A DNA stretch of 64,000 nt from Phycisphaerales bacterium (GTDB taxonomy: Bacteria > Planctomycetota > Phycisphaerae > Phycisphaerales > UBA1924). The position numbers were made by a program, and so were the translations under genes. The number at the start of each line of letters is the position of its first letter. Within the stretch, counting starts at the first letter, position 1. This document shows, one piece after another, positions 43,795 through 53,381 of the stretch. Under the pieces are notes generated by a model. That model made no database searches and was not told where the DNA came from. It saw only the letters and a program-made list of their open reading frames with translations. The DNA is taken from contig JARGPA010000002.1 in assembly GCA_029213305.1 (NCBI GenBank), forward strand, positions 66,592 to 130,591. The letters are read 5' to 3'.

Positions 43795-45189
43795 TCACTC
43801 CTTCCGTTCACACTTGATCTCCATCCCATTTTGAAACAGAGTCACACTCGTTGCGTCATTGTTCTCTGAAACTTCAAACTCAATCTCTGCATCTACGAGT
43901 TTGATTCGGAAACGGTGATCACGAACATGAAGGAGTACGAGCGGTTGTTGCCCGGTGATCTGTGTGAATAATCGACCGTTGGCTGAAGTGATGAACATAT
44001 CGAATCCCATCGTGGAGTGATATGTCCCAACGAGTCGTTCAAGAACTGCATCATCGATCTTCTCATCGATTTCGAGTTCGATTGGATCTGGGTCCATGCC
44101 TGCGAGCGATTGGAGAATTTTTTCGCCACAAACTGTTGTTTCGAACGCAGCTCCGTTTGCGAGAACAACAACTGCGATATCCATTTCTCGACTGAGCCCC
44201 ATGTATGATGAGAACCCGCCGGTCATGCCGTTGTGCCAATATCCTTGGCCGTCGCGTGCGATGAACCATCCTGAGCAGACTTGTTGACCCATTGATTCTG
44301 CTTTGTACAACGGTTCACGCGATATCTTCAATGATTCAGTGATATCTAAACCCGAGTCATCGAACTGTTTCATATTCGCGGCTGCGAACTTGAGCAGCCC
44401 TGGCGCGTTGGTCACCCACATCCCAGCGGGATCCATCGCTCCTGTTTTTCCCCACGCTTTTGTAAGTCGGCCCGAGGTAGTTGCAGGAGCAAGTTGTCCA
44501 AGTTGGTCTTGGGAGAGTTCAATCGTAAAGTTCTCGATCCCTAAAGGTTCGAGTATTCGTTCTTTGACGAGTGATTCGTATTCGTCTTGTACATTAACTG
44601 AAACCAAAGTCCCAAGCATTCCAACAGCGTAGTTTGAATATTCAAACTCTGTACCTGGCGCTTGCTTGAGAGGCATGATTTTGGTTGCTTCAAACATCAT
44701 CTCTTGGGTGTAACCTCCGAATGGATTTTCTCCATCACTTGGCGCGAGATTGAATGGCGCCGTTCCCCATCCTGAAGTATGCGTCGTGAGATGCCAAAGC
44801 TTGAGCTCTTCGCCGTCAACTGCTTTGATTTGGTACCCATCGGGTAACAAATCATTGACTATTGTGTCTCGCGTAAGTTCCTCGCGCCGGACTGCATCTG
44901 CAAAGAGAACTCCAGTGATAACCTTCGAGATTGAACCAATTTCATAGAGTGTATCTATTGTTGGAGATTCATCTTGGTTGAAATCCAGTGTCCCCATTGG
45001 ATAGTAACTGACTTCGCCGTCCTTATAAATTCCGACGACCGCACCTGGTATTAGCTCGGCTTCAATCATCGGAGAAAGTTGCTTATCAACTATCTTGCGA
45101 TAATCAGGCTCGTCTGCGATCGCAGATGTGTGAATTGAAGATAAGGATATCGCAGAAGCAACAATACAGTACTGATAGAGAATATTCAT
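43795..45189 (-). CDS. secreted serine hydrolase, beta-lactamase class C fold
   Basis: A 464-residue exported protein with a signal peptide (cleavage likely after SAIA, near residue 25). The class C beta-lactamase/penicillin-binding fold shows Ser86-x-x-Lys89 in GSISKVITG, the Tyr-x-Asn motif in FEYSNYAVG and a HNGMTGGFSSYMG element in place of KTG. A C-terminal beta domain follows. Such proteins may be esterases, D-aminopeptidases or PBP4*-like enzymes; beta-lactamase activity is not implied. It follows the ClC gene by 36 bases on the same strand. Confidence 0.85.
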   Translation of the reverse strand: MNILYQYCIVASAISLSSIHTSAIADEPDYRKIVDKQLSPMIEAELIPGAVVGIYKDGEVSYYPMGTLDFNQDESPTIDTLYEIGSISKVITGVLFADAVRREELTRDTIVNDLLPDGYQIKAVDGEELKLWHLTTHTSGWGTAPFNLAPSDGENPFGGYTQEMMFEATKIMPLKQAPGTEFEYSNYAVGMLGTLVSVNVQDEYESLVKERILEPLGIENFTIELSQDQLGQLAPATTSGRLTKAWGKTGAMDPAGMWVTNAPGLLKFAAANMKQFDDSGLDITESLKISREPLYKAESMGQQVCSGWFIARDGQGYWHNGMTGGFSSYMGLSREMDIAVVVLANGAAFETTVCGEKILQSLAGMDPDPIELEIDEKIDDAVLERLVGTYHSTMGFDMFITSANGRLFTQITGQQPLVLLHVRDHRFRIKLVDAEIEFEVSENNDATSVTLFQNGMEIKCERKE

Positions 45190-45225
45190 AATCTATTGTA
45201 CCGAATTGAATGCTTCGAGTTTCAC

Positions 45226-47052
45226 TCACCCCTCATCTAACACAGAGTTGTATCGTGACATCACTTTGGTGCGTGTGATGAGCGCGAGTGGTTTATTGCC
45301 TCCAAAACCATCGACGAGAACCAAGCTTGAAATTTCATTGCGCGCAAACTTCTCAATCACCGTGTCGAGATGCTCATCTGGAGTGATGGTGGGTAAATCC
45401 TCACGCATGAGTTCTGCAACTAACAATAACGGGATTGCTTCGCGATCAATCAACGCGGTTCGCATGTCAGTCCCTGTAACCATCCCCATGTATTTCCCGT
45501 CTGCGTCAACAACTGGAAAATCAGGAACATTGTGATGCGCATGAAGAGTTATCAACTTGCTAAGGGGATCAGAAGCATACACAGGTTCTGGTGGTAGCGC
45601 CGCGTAATCAACACTCGAAACAGGGACATGTCTGAGAACTGACATGTCTCGACTCGTTCCGATCCGAACTCCTGCTCGTCGAAGCTTTGCGGTATAGATT
45701 GAGTCAGGCATCAATTTGCGAGATATCCCTGTGGACACGATCGCCGCGAGCATAATGGGCGCGAGCACATGAGGTTCGCGAGTAATTTCAAACAAGATCA
45801 ATATCGCTGTCATCGGCGCGAATGTAGTTCCTGCGATGACGGCGGCCATCCCAACAAGCGCATAGGAGGCCGGCGATGATCCGTCAGCAATTAAACCGAA
45901 CTTATCTAGTGTTATCCCGAAGACGCCTCCAATCGTTGCGCCTGTGAAAAGACCTGGAGCAAACACGCCCCCACTCCCCCCAGATGCGAGCGTGAAGGTC
46001 GTTGCAAATATCTTTGCAAACATCAAGATGATGAGGACGCCGACTGCTCCCCATGCGAACTGTCCCATCTGATAACTCGTCGGATCCAGCAAGTGACGAA
46101 TCAATGAATATCCGTTCCCGAAGAATGCAGGTACAGAACTGTGTGAATCCCCCAGAATGTCTCCTGATGACATTGAAGAAAAAGCTAGAATTCCTGCGAT
46201 TCCAAGTAACCCGAGCATCAACGCGCCGAGTACCGGTTTGAGTATTGGATGCAATCGGAGCTTGTCGAAGAAGCTTTCGCCTTTTTCGAGTGTCTTAGTA
46301 AAGAACCACGCGCCACATGCACAAAGAATCCCAAGGACGATATAACTTGGAAGCTCCATCGCGGAGAACACATAGTTGGGAAGCTGAGTTGAAAAAATTG
46401 CTTCGTTATCGCCCAAAATCACTTGCGTCATTGCAGTCGCGAAGACTGATGCGATCACAATCGGAGTGAATGTTTTGAGCGAGAAATCCCGAAGCAAGAT
46501 TTCGAGTGCAAAGAACACGCCTGCGATTGGCGCGTTGAAGATACTTGAGATACCTGCAGCGGCGCCGCAACCGACAAGCGTCCCAACATGTTGTCTATGA
46601 ACCCCGATGCGCCTTGCAACAACTGACCCTGTCACTGCACCAATCTGGACGATCGGTCCTTCAGCGCCTGCGGACCCTCCCGTACCAACAGTACAGACAC
46701 TTGCGATAACTTTTACTAAACCAATCTTTGCGGGGATTTTCCCGCCTTTGCGCACGATTGCATCAAGTACTTGGGGGACTCCGTGTCCTCCTGCTTCACT
46801 TGCGTATCGATAAACAAGGATCCCTGTCAGGAGCGCCCCGACCATCGGGATGACAGGCAACATCCAAAGCGACAGATCTCCCTGAAGACCTTCTGTCCAA
46901 TGCTCTGCTTCAGTAAGTCCCTTTGAAAAGAGAACAGCGCCAATTGCAGTAATCGCCCCGATGATTGCTCCGAGGACATTGAGCCAACCATCTGGATGAT
47001 CGTGAACCCAACTACCGAGAACTCTCAAGATGTACTTCGGATTCAAACTCAT
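45226..47052 (-). CDS. ClC-family chloride channel/antiporter with CBS domains
   Basis: A 608-residue protein. The ClC membrane domain covers about 25-445, with GGHGVPQVLDA (first selectivity segment, lacking the GSGIP serine), GTGGSAGAEGPIVQIGA containing the gating Glu131, and GGSGGVFAPGLFTGA. Two CBS domains follow (about 480-600: ARPVSSV-type start, VVDADGKYMGMVTG and VLVDGFGGNKPLALITRTKV). Retention of the gating glutamate is compatible with either H+/Cl- exchange or channel activity. It follows topA by 39 bases. Confidence 0.9.
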   Translation of the reverse strand: MSLNPKYILRVLGSWVHDHPDGWLNVLGAIIGAITAIGAVLFSKGLTEAEHWTEGLQGDLSLWMLPVIPMVGALLTGILVYRYASEAGGHGVPQVLDAIVRKGGKIPAKIGLVKVIASVCTVGTGGSAGAEGPIVQIGAVTGSVVARRIGVHRQHVGTLVGCGAAAGISSIFNAPIAGVFFALEILLRDFSLKTFTPIVIASVFATAMTQVILGDNEAIFSTQLPNYVFSAMELPSYIVLGILCACGAWFFTKTLEKGESFFDKLRLHPILKPVLGALMLGLLGIAGILAFSSMSSGDILGDSHSSVPAFFGNGYSLIRHLLDPTSYQMGQFAWGAVGVLIILMFAKIFATTFTLASGGSGGVFAPGLFTGATIGGVFGITLDKFGLIADGSSPASYALVGMAAVIAGTTFAPMTAILILFEITREPHVLAPIMLAAIVSTGISRKLMPDSIYTAKLRRAGVRIGTSRDMSVLRHVPVSSVDYAALPPEPVYASDPLSKLITLHAHHNVPDFPVVDADGKYMGMVTGTDMRTALIDREAIPLLLVAELMREDLPTITPDEHLDTVIEKFARNEISSLVLVDGFGGNKPLALITRTKVMSRYNSVLDEG

Positions 47053-47091
47053 CTGGACGCCTATCTTATAAGTCTCAGATGATAGACATCA

Positions 47092-49911
47092 TTACCCTGC
47101 TACTGCAGCTCTTGGATCTTCTAGAAGCACCAACTCGTCTACCTTGGGCGCTTCTGCGACAGGTTTCCCCTTCGTATCAGTCAAAGGCGTTCCATCCATA
47201 CGAGTGATTGTAATTGTGGGATGTTGCTTTTCGTGCGCTTCGAGCTTTGACTCTAGATCGGACTTAATGCCTTCTTCGAGTCCTGCCCATTTTCCTCGGC
47301 CTCGACATTTTGGGAAACGCGAGCAACCGAGCCATGGCCCGCGTACTCCATTGCGTAGATTCAATGGACTCTCACAGTTTGGACAAGGAAGCTCAGTCTC
47401 AAAAGGCGGCACACTCGGAGCATTGACAAACCCCTTCTTGTCGATGTTGAGAATCATCCCATCGTCGTTCGTTTCACCCTCTTCGAGTGGGGTCGTTAAG
47501 AACGGCCCGAATCGACCTGTCTTCCGAATCATCGGTCGACCCGTCTTTGGACATTTCACATCGACGAACTCCGCCATCTGAGGCTTACCCTCGCGATCAC
47601 AAGGACACGCGTAGTTACAATCGGGATATGTTGAACAACTGAGGAATCGTCCATTCTTTCCAAATCGATAAACCAATGACGAATCACATTTCTCACAACG
47701 GTACTCTTCAGGAGCAGGCTTGATCTCTGCTTTCGCATGAGTCATCTCTTCGTGCGCACGTTCGAGACTCTTCGAGAATCGGCCATAGAACTGCTCAAGC
47801 ATATCGATCCAATCGAGATGCTCGTCTTCAATCTTATCAAGCTCTTCTTCGAGGTATCGCGTATACCCCAGATCCATGAGCTTTGGGAACCCCTCAATAA
47901 GCTTGTCCGTTACCACTTCTCCAAGATCTGTTGAGTAGAACGCACGCTGAATTTGCTCTACATATTTGCGATCTTGAATCGTTTGGATGATGCTCGCGTA
48001 GGTTGAAGGTCGACCAATACCCTCTGATTCGAGAGTCTTAATCAAACTCGCTTCTGAGAATCGGCCTGGAGGCGAAGTGAACTTCTGATTCACTTGGAAA
48101 TCAAATGGATACATCGATTGCTCTTCTTCGAGCTTGGGCAAGTTCAGTTCATCACCCGAGGTTGGTACGCCGCTCACTCGGTAATGACCATCGAACGCGA
48201 GGGTTCTTCCAGTTGCTCGGAACAACGCTTTCTTTGCTTCTCCGCCGCGGATCATCACTGCAGTCGCGTCCCACTCTGCAGGAACCATCTGACATGCAAC
48301 GAATCGTTCCCAGATCAGTTTGTAGAGTTTGAGTTGATCAGGCTTGAGCGATTTTGCGATCGCATCGGGATGTCGAGTCACATCCGTAGGACGGATCGCT
48401 TCGTGAGCTTCTTGTGCATCTTTGTTTGTTGTCTTAAAGAAATTTGGTTTCTCTGGGAGATATTTATCGCCGTAGGTTTTTTCGATGTGGTTGCGGACGG
48501 AGTTCAATGCCTCTCCATCGATATGCGTTGAATCGGTACGCATATAAGTAATCAAACCAACAGGTCCTTCCCCAGGAATGTTGACGCCTTCGTAGAGTCC
48601 TTGCGCTGCCCGCATTGTGCGCTGAGCACCAAATCCAATCCGTGACGATGCGGACTGTTGCATCGTTGATGTAATAAACGGTCCTGGCGCTCGTGACTTG
48701 GTTCGCTTTGTCTCGATTGATTCAATTTGATACTGCGCATCGTTTCCGACGACGCCTGAGATTGATCGTTTCCATTTTGATGGGCCGCGACCTTTTTGGT
48801 CTTCTTCAATCTCTGTGTTGATGTCAACTAAACCACATAAGCCAGCAATATTGGCAACCTGTGATCCAAGATCATGAGAATTTGGATCTCCAAAAGCATT
48901 GTCTACTGCTGCTAAGCGTTCCGAAACGGTGTCTTCGTTGAGCACTTCAGGGACTGGAACTATTTGAGCACTGATCGTTCGAGGATCAAACTTCTGTCCA
49001 TCATACTCGATGAGCTCTGCACGAACGGTATTGTTCCTTGCAAGCCAAGCATTCTGTGATTTTACTGTCCGCCCTTTCCCCTTCTCGTCGCGCTCTGCAA
49101 GATAGTCTCGCCATTCAGGGCCGAGCTGACTCGCTTTCGATGCGTCAAGAGCAAAGTATCCTTGGATCGACCAGTACTCATCGGGGATGAATGCACGGAT
49201 GATCCGTTCGCGTTCGACGATGATACGGACTGCGACAGATTGCACTCGGCCTGCGGATAATCCGCGAGCAACTTTCTTCCAAAGCAACGGTGATACTTGA
49301 TATCCAACAATTCGATCGAGAATTCTGCGTGCTTGTTGTGCATTCACACGATCTTCATCAATGGGATGTGGGTTGTGGAACGCTTTGTCGATCTCTTTCT
49401 TTGTGATTGCAGAAAAGATCACTCGCTGTGCGTTTTTTGAGTCGATCTTGAGTTCTTGAGCAAGATGCCATGCAATCGCTTCCCCTTCGCGGTCAAGGTC
49501 GGTCGCAAACCAAACGGTGCCCCCACTTGAGATCGCGTCTTTCGCTGCATTCTTCAGGTCCTTCATGACCTGCTCTTTACCCTTGAGAATTTCATAGCTC
49601 GGCTGGAATCGTTTTTCGATCTTCACCCCTGGGACAGGGTCTTTGACACCCTTGGGATTCTTGCTTGGAAGATCTCGAACATGACCCACTGATGCAAGTA
49701 CAACGAAATCGCCTCCTAGATGCTTGTTGATCGTCTTTGCTTTCGCGGGGGATTCCACAATCACTAAGGACTTGCCTTCAGCATCGCCCTTCTTGTAGTT
49801 CGATCCAAATGACTTCCGGCCGGCTGCCTTTGCAACCTTCTTCGTCGTCTTCTTGGTCGTTTTTTTAGTGGTCTTCTTGGTTGTCTTTTTCTTCGTTGTC
49901 TTCTTGGCCAT
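47092..49911 (-). CDS. topA: DNA topoisomerase I with Lys/Thr-rich N-terminal tail
   Basis: A 939-residue type IA topoisomerase that relaxes negative supercoils. The Toprim domain begins SLVIVESPAKAKTINKHLGG near residue 48; the active-site tyrosine is in GLITYMRTDSTHI. C-terminal zinc-finger-like repeats include CEKCDSSLVYR...CSTYPDCNYAC and CPNCESPLNLR...CSRFPKC; a middle copy has lost most cysteines. The N-terminal 33 residues are a repeat of TTKK-type units resembling histone H1-like tails. This extension precedes the Toprim domain and is not usual for TopA. First gene of a probable topA-clc-hydrolase unit. Confidence 0.95.
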   Translation of the reverse strand: MAKKTTKKKTTKKTTKKTTKKTTKKVAKAAGRKSFGSNYKKGDAEGKSLVIVESPAKAKTINKHLGGDFVVLASVGHVRDLPSKNPKGVKDPVPGVKIEKRFQPSYEILKGKEQVMKDLKNAAKDAISSGGTVWFATDLDREGEAIAWHLAQELKIDSKNAQRVIFSAITKKEIDKAFHNPHPIDEDRVNAQQARRILDRIVGYQVSPLLWKKVARGLSAGRVQSVAVRIIVERERIIRAFIPDEYWSIQGYFALDASKASQLGPEWRDYLAERDEKGKGRTVKSQNAWLARNNTVRAELIEYDGQKFDPRTISAQIVPVPEVLNEDTVSERLAAVDNAFGDPNSHDLGSQVANIAGLCGLVDINTEIEEDQKGRGPSKWKRSISGVVGNDAQYQIESIETKRTKSRAPGPFITSTMQQSASSRIGFGAQRTMRAAQGLYEGVNIPGEGPVGLITYMRTDSTHIDGEALNSVRNHIEKTYGDKYLPEKPNFFKTTNKDAQEAHEAIRPTDVTRHPDAIAKSLKPDQLKLYKLIWERFVACQMVPAEWDATAVMIRGGEAKKALFRATGRTLAFDGHYRVSGVPTSGDELNLPKLEEEQSMYPFDFQVNQKFTSPPGRFSEASLIKTLESEGIGRPSTYASIIQTIQDRKYVEQIQRAFYSTDLGEVVTDKLIEGFPKLMDLGYTRYLEEELDKIEDEHLDWIDMLEQFYGRFSKSLERAHEEMTHAKAEIKPAPEEYRCEKCDSSLVYRFGKNGRFLSCSTYPDCNYACPCDREGKPQMAEFVDVKCPKTGRPMIRKTGRFGPFLTTPLEEGETNDDGMILNIDKKGFVNAPSVPPFETELPCPNCESPLNLRNGVRGPWLGCSRFPKCRGRGKWAGLEEGIKSDLESKLEAHEKQHPTITITRMDGTPLTDTKGKPVAEAPKVDELVLLEDPRAAVAG

Positions 49912-50150
49912 CGTGTTCGAATCTCTTCGGGTGTGGTTTGCTGGAACTGGGCCTCAGTGAGTTTGATCGAGCCTCAGAAGGAATCTCGGAGGGTTCCTTG
50001 GGTGACTTTGACGAACCTATCTATATATAGGCAGGATCTGAGCGAACGCTTCAAAGTCGCAATTGTCAAGCCTGACACCACGAATCGGCTCGAAAGTGGT
50101 CAGATCGGTGCGTTTTACGCCCAAACAGATGCTCAAAATTCAATTTTTGC
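49912..50150. other. divergent intergenic region topA / metal transporter operon
   Basis: Together with the promoter elements below this is a 313-base gap. It contains a small hairpin AAGGAA/TTCCTT (49978-49983 with 49994-49999) and an AT-rich CCTATCTATATATAGG stretch near 50016-50031 that may hold the topA promoter. A 76-codon frame at 49933-50163 has no protein-like features and is not called. Confidence 0.4.
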
Positions 50151-50179
50151 TTGTTCCAGATAGAAAAAAGACCTAATGT
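50151..50179 (+). promoter_or_regulatory. predicted promoter of the metal transporter operon
   Basis: TTGTTC (50151-50156) and TAATGT (50174-50179) with a 17-base spacer. The -10 overlaps the first operator palindrome by three bases. Confidence 0.6.
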
Positions 50180-50208
50180 AGCATTGGCTACATGTAGCAC
50201 ATGCTACA
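50177..50208 (+). promoter_or_regulatory. double palindromic operator of the metal transporter operon
   Basis: Two 16-bp inverted repeats abut exactly: TGTAGCATTGGCTACA (50177-50192, 6-bp arms) and TGTAGCACATGCTACA (50193-50208, 7-bp arms). They share TGTAGC...GCTACA half-sites and cover the -10 and likely start of transcription, which fits a metal-dependent repressor of the MntR/DtxR or Fur type. Confidence 0.8.
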
Positions 50209-50224
50209 AACAAGGAGTCCTTTC

Positions 50225-51262
50225 ATGCAATACACAAGCAACTTCTCTATTCTCGCTTCTATCCGTTTCGGATTGATTCTGTCATCGCTCATTCTTCTCT
50301 TAGGATGTAACAGCGGAGATTCAACCCCAAGCACCACAACAAACTCTGATGCTCATAACAATGACGAGATTCAACTCCCAATCGAAGTGGTGACAACAAC
50401 GGGAATGATTACTGATCTTACGAAACAAATCGCAGGGGAACGAGCAGAAATTAACGGACTCATCCAATCTGGAATTGATCCTCACCTGTATCAACCAACA
50501 CGAAACGACATCCAATCAATCATGAGCGCAGATCTCGTTTTCTATAACGGACTCTTACTCGAAGGCAAAATGACTGACGCGCTCATCCGTGTCGCGAAGA
50601 CTACCCCAGTCCACGCAGTCACTGAAGAGCTCGAAGAGAGTTACTTGCTCTCTCCTGATGAGTTCGCAGGTCATCACGATCCGCATGTATGGATGGATCC
50701 AGTCGCATGGAAAAGTGCAGCGAGCAAGATCCGTGATGCGCTCATCGAATACGATCCTGCAGGATCGGATCTCTATCAATCCAATGCAATGACACTAATC
50801 GCAGAGATTGATTCGCTTTACGAATATGCACTGGAATCACTTGGGACTGTTCCTCAGTCTCAACGAGTGCTCGTGACTGCGCATGATGCATTCAACTACT
50901 TTGGTCAACGATTTGGATTTGAAGTCGTAGGAATCCAAGGAATTTCTACAGAGTCAGAAGCAGGAGTCAGAGATATTGAACGAATTGTTGATCTGCTCGT
51001 GAATCGAAAAATTTCAGCAGTATTCGTCGAAACAACAGTATCCCAACGAAACATCCAAGCACTCATTGCAGGCGCTGCAGATCGTGGGCATCAAGTCAAA
51101 ATTGGTGGTTCACTGTTCTCAGATGCAATGGGGAATGAAGGAACCTACGAAGGTACTTACATCGGGATGATTGATCACAACATCACAACAATAACGAAAG
51201 CGCTCGGCGGATCTGCACCCACACTTGGAATGAACGGAAAACTTAATGGGATCGAACCATGA
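50225..51262 (+). CDS. metal ABC transporter substrate-binding lipoprotein (TroA/MntC/ZnuA type)
   Basis: A 345-residue cluster A-I binding lipoprotein (lipobox LLLGC, Cys28). Metal ligands are suggested by [23 protein letters not shown], and the C-terminal [12 protein letters not shown] and [10 protein letters not shown] segments. The long His-rich loop of ZnuA is absent, which favours manganese or iron over zinc. ATG at 50225 is chosen because AGGAG lies seven bases upstream; an ATG at 50201 is in frame but sits inside the operator. The gene overlaps the ATPase gene by four bases. Confidence 0.9.
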   Translation: MQYTSNFSILASIRFGLILSSLILLLGCNSGDSTPSTTTNSDAHNNDEIQLPIEVVTTTGMITDLTKQIAGERAEINGLIQSGIDPHLYQPTRNDIQSIMSADLVFYNGLLLEGKMTDALIRVAKTTPVHAVTEELEESYLLSPDEFAGHHDPHVWMDPVAWKSAASKIRDALIEYDPAGSDLYQSNAMTLIAEIDSLYEYALESLGTVPQSQRVLVTAHDAFNYFGQRFGFEVVGIQGISTESEAGVRDIERIVDLLVNRKISAVFVETTVSQRNIQALIAGAADRGHQVKIGGSLFSDAMGNEGTYEGTYIGMIDHNITTITKALGGSAPTLGMNGKLNGIEP

Positions 51263-52092
51263 CTCACACAGAGAACTCACAGGTTCAATCTCCTCGTTCG
51301 ATTCTCGATGCTCGGCCTGAGCATTCTGCAGACTCCCCTGTCTCTGTCCATGCGATGACCGTTGCGTATAACCGGAAACCGGTTCTGTGGGATGTGGATT
51401 ACGACGCGCCATCGAATGCGCTTGTCGCAATTGTGGGTCCTAACGGAGCAGGAAAGAGCACGCTCATCAAAGCATGTCTGGGATTGATCCCAAGAGCTTC
51501 AGGAACAGTAGAGTTCTGGGGAAAACCATACAAACAATCACGATCCTTGATTGGGTATGTTCCTCAACGGGAATCCGTGGATTGGGATTTCCCTGTTTCA
51601 GCGCTCGATGTTGTATGCATGGGGCGCTATCGAAAAATCGGTTGGTGTCGACCTGTTACCAAGTCTCACAAACGAGCCGCATTGGAAGCGCTCGCAAGAG
51701 TCGGTATGGAAGACTTTGCAACAAGACAGATCTCTCAACTCTCAGGCGGTCAACAACAACGCGTGTTCCTTGCTCGTGCACTCACACAAGAAGCAGATCT
51801 GTACTTCATGGATGAACCCTTCGCAGGGGTTGATGCATCGACAGAGCGAGCAATCATCGAAGTCTTGCGTGAACTTCGAGCAAACGGTAAAACAGTCATC
51901 GTCGTTCATCACGATTTGCAATCTGTACCTGAATACTTTGATCATGTCTTGTTGCTCAACATGCGCGTTGTCGCGGCGGGTCCAGTCTCGGAAGTTTTTA
52001 CCGCGGAAAATCTACAAAAAACATACGGCGGACGACTAACCCTACTTGCAGAAGCAGCTGAAGCAGTTGCACGAGCAGCAAAGGGGACCTGA
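51259..52092 (+). CDS. metal ABC transporter ATP-binding protein
   Basis: A 277-residue ATPase of the Mn/Zn/Fe importer family. Walker [10 protein letters not shown] (about 59-67), Q-loop [13 protein letters not shown], which is typical of TroB/MntB and ZnuC, signature [15 protein letters not shown], Walker [15 protein letters not shown] and H-loop VVHHDL are all present. It starts in an ATGA overlap with the binding-protein gene and is followed 3 bases later by the first permease. It powers the TroA-like importer made by this operon. Confidence 0.93.
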   Translation: MTHTENSQVQSPRSILDARPEHSADSPVSVHAMTVAYNRKPVLWDVDYDAPSNALVAIVGPNGAGKSTLIKACLGLIPRASGTVEFWGKPYKQSRSLIGYVPQRESVDWDFPVSALDVVCMGRYRKIGWCRPVTKSHKRAALEALARVGMEDFATRQISQLSGGQQQRVFLARALTQEADLYFMDEPFAGVDASTERAIIEVLRELRANGKTVIVVHHDLQSVPEYFDHVLLLNMRVVAAGPVSEVFTAENLQKTYGGRLTLLAEAAEAVARAAKGT

Positions 52093-52094
52093 GA

Positions 52095-53381
52095 ATGAGC
52101 GATCCGATCGTGGATGCAAACTCAATCATTGAAACCCTGACATTGCAAGGCGGGTTTAACACTAATGCTGTGATATTGGGCACTTCCCTCTTAGGCGTAG
52201 CCGCGGGAGTAATTGGCGCGTTTGCGTTATTGCGCAAGCGTTCATTGACAGCCGACGCGTTAAGTCACGCGACATTACCTGGGATCGCAGCAGCGTTTTT
52301 AATCTCAAGCGCGTTGGGGTTCAGCGGAAGATCCATGCCTGTTCTCATGCTTGGAGCAGCAATCTCTGGGATCCTTGGAGTTGCGTGTATCCATCTAATC
52401 TTACAACATACTCGGCTGAAAGAAGACGCCGCGATCGGGATCGTCCTCTCAGTATTCTTTGGAGTTGGAATTGTCTTGCTCTCAGTCGTGCAGAGTTCGA
52501 CTTCTGGAAGCGCTGCGGGTTTGAACCATTACATCTACGGTCAAACCGCTGCGATGATTCGCTCGGACGCGTATCTGATGGGTGGGATCGGGATCATTGC
52601 ATCTTTGATCGCATTGATTATGCTCAAAGAGTTTATGGTTGTGTGTTTCAATGAAAGCTTTGCGCGATCTATGGGAATGCCTGTCTGGTTGATTGACTCG
52701 ATTATGCTTGCACTCGTCGTGTTAATTACTGTCGCAGGGTTACAAGCAGTTGGTTTAATCCTCATTGTCGCAATGCTCATTATCCCCCCTGCAGCGGCGA
52801 GGTTCTGGACAGATCGACTCTGGAAACTAGTCTTGTTTAGTGCGTTAATTGGTGGACTCTCTGGATACAGCGGCGCCACAATAAGCGCTCTGTTCCCTCG
52901 CAAACCCGCGGGTTCAGTCATCGTGCTTGTTGCAGGATCTATCTTCATTCTCTCTATGTTGTTTGCACCTACACGCGGAGTGCTTGCAGACACGATAAGA
53001 CGGATACGACTTCGTGTTCGTATTGCTCGAGATCATGTACTCGAATCATTATATGAAATTGAGATCGGGCATGTTGGGATTGAGCACCCAAAGGCCGCGA
53101 GCTGGCTGATCCAACTGCTCTGTTTCAAAGGATGGATCGAACGCAACAACGGAAAACTAAATCTGACTGAAACTGGTCGAACTCAGGGACAACGAATCCA
53201 TCGAAACCATCTTCTTTGGGAACAATACCTCGTCTCGTATGCAGATATTGCACCAACGCATGTGGATTGGTCAGTTGATCAAGTTGAACATGTTCTCTCT
53301 GACGAGTTGATTCACGCTCTTGTTCTTGCACTCAAAAAACGCGGGTTAACAATCCCTCCTTTGGACGGGGGAACATCATGA
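52095..53381 (+). CDS. metal ABC permease fused to an MntR/DtxR-like domain (first copy)
   Basis: A 428-residue protein. Residues about 20-300 are a TroC/TroD (ABC-3) permease with eight or so spans and the coupling region LRKRSLTADALSHATLPGIAAAF. Residues about 310-425 look like a DtxR-family regulator: winged helix (DHVLESLYEIE... GKLNLTETGRTQ), then HRNHLLWEQYLV and DQVEHVLSDEL of the metal-binding and dimerisation domain. Asp, His, Glu, Asp, Glu and His ligands fall where MntR-type ligands are expected. The usual permease is about 280 residues. Overlaps the second permease by four bases. Confidence 0.88.
   Translation: MSDPIVDANSIIETLTLQGGFNTNAVILGTSLLGVAAGVIGAFALLRKRSLTADALSHATLPGIAAAFLISSALGFSGRSMPVLMLGAAISGILGVACIHLILQHTRLKEDAAIGIVLSVFFGVGIVLLSVVQSSTSGSAAGLNHYIYGQTAAMIRSDAYLMGGIGIIASLIALIMLKEFMVVCFNESFARSMGMPVWLIDSIMLALVVLITVAGLQAVGLILIVAMLIIPPAAARFWTDRLWKLVLFSALIGGLSGYSGATISALFPRKPAGSVIVLVAGSIFILSMLFAPTRGVLADTIRRIRLRVRIARDHVLESLYEIEIGHVGIEHPKAASWLIQLLCFKGWIERNNGKLNLTETGRTQGQRIHRNHLLWEQYLVSYADIAPTHVDWSVDQVEHVLSDELIHALVLALKKRGLTIPPLDGGTS

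Noticed and set aside
50201-50224. ATG at 50201 as start of the metal-binding lipoprotein
   Set aside because: It sits inside the operator palindrome without a ribosome-binding site; the ATG at 50225 has AGGAG at proper spacing and gives a normal signal peptide.
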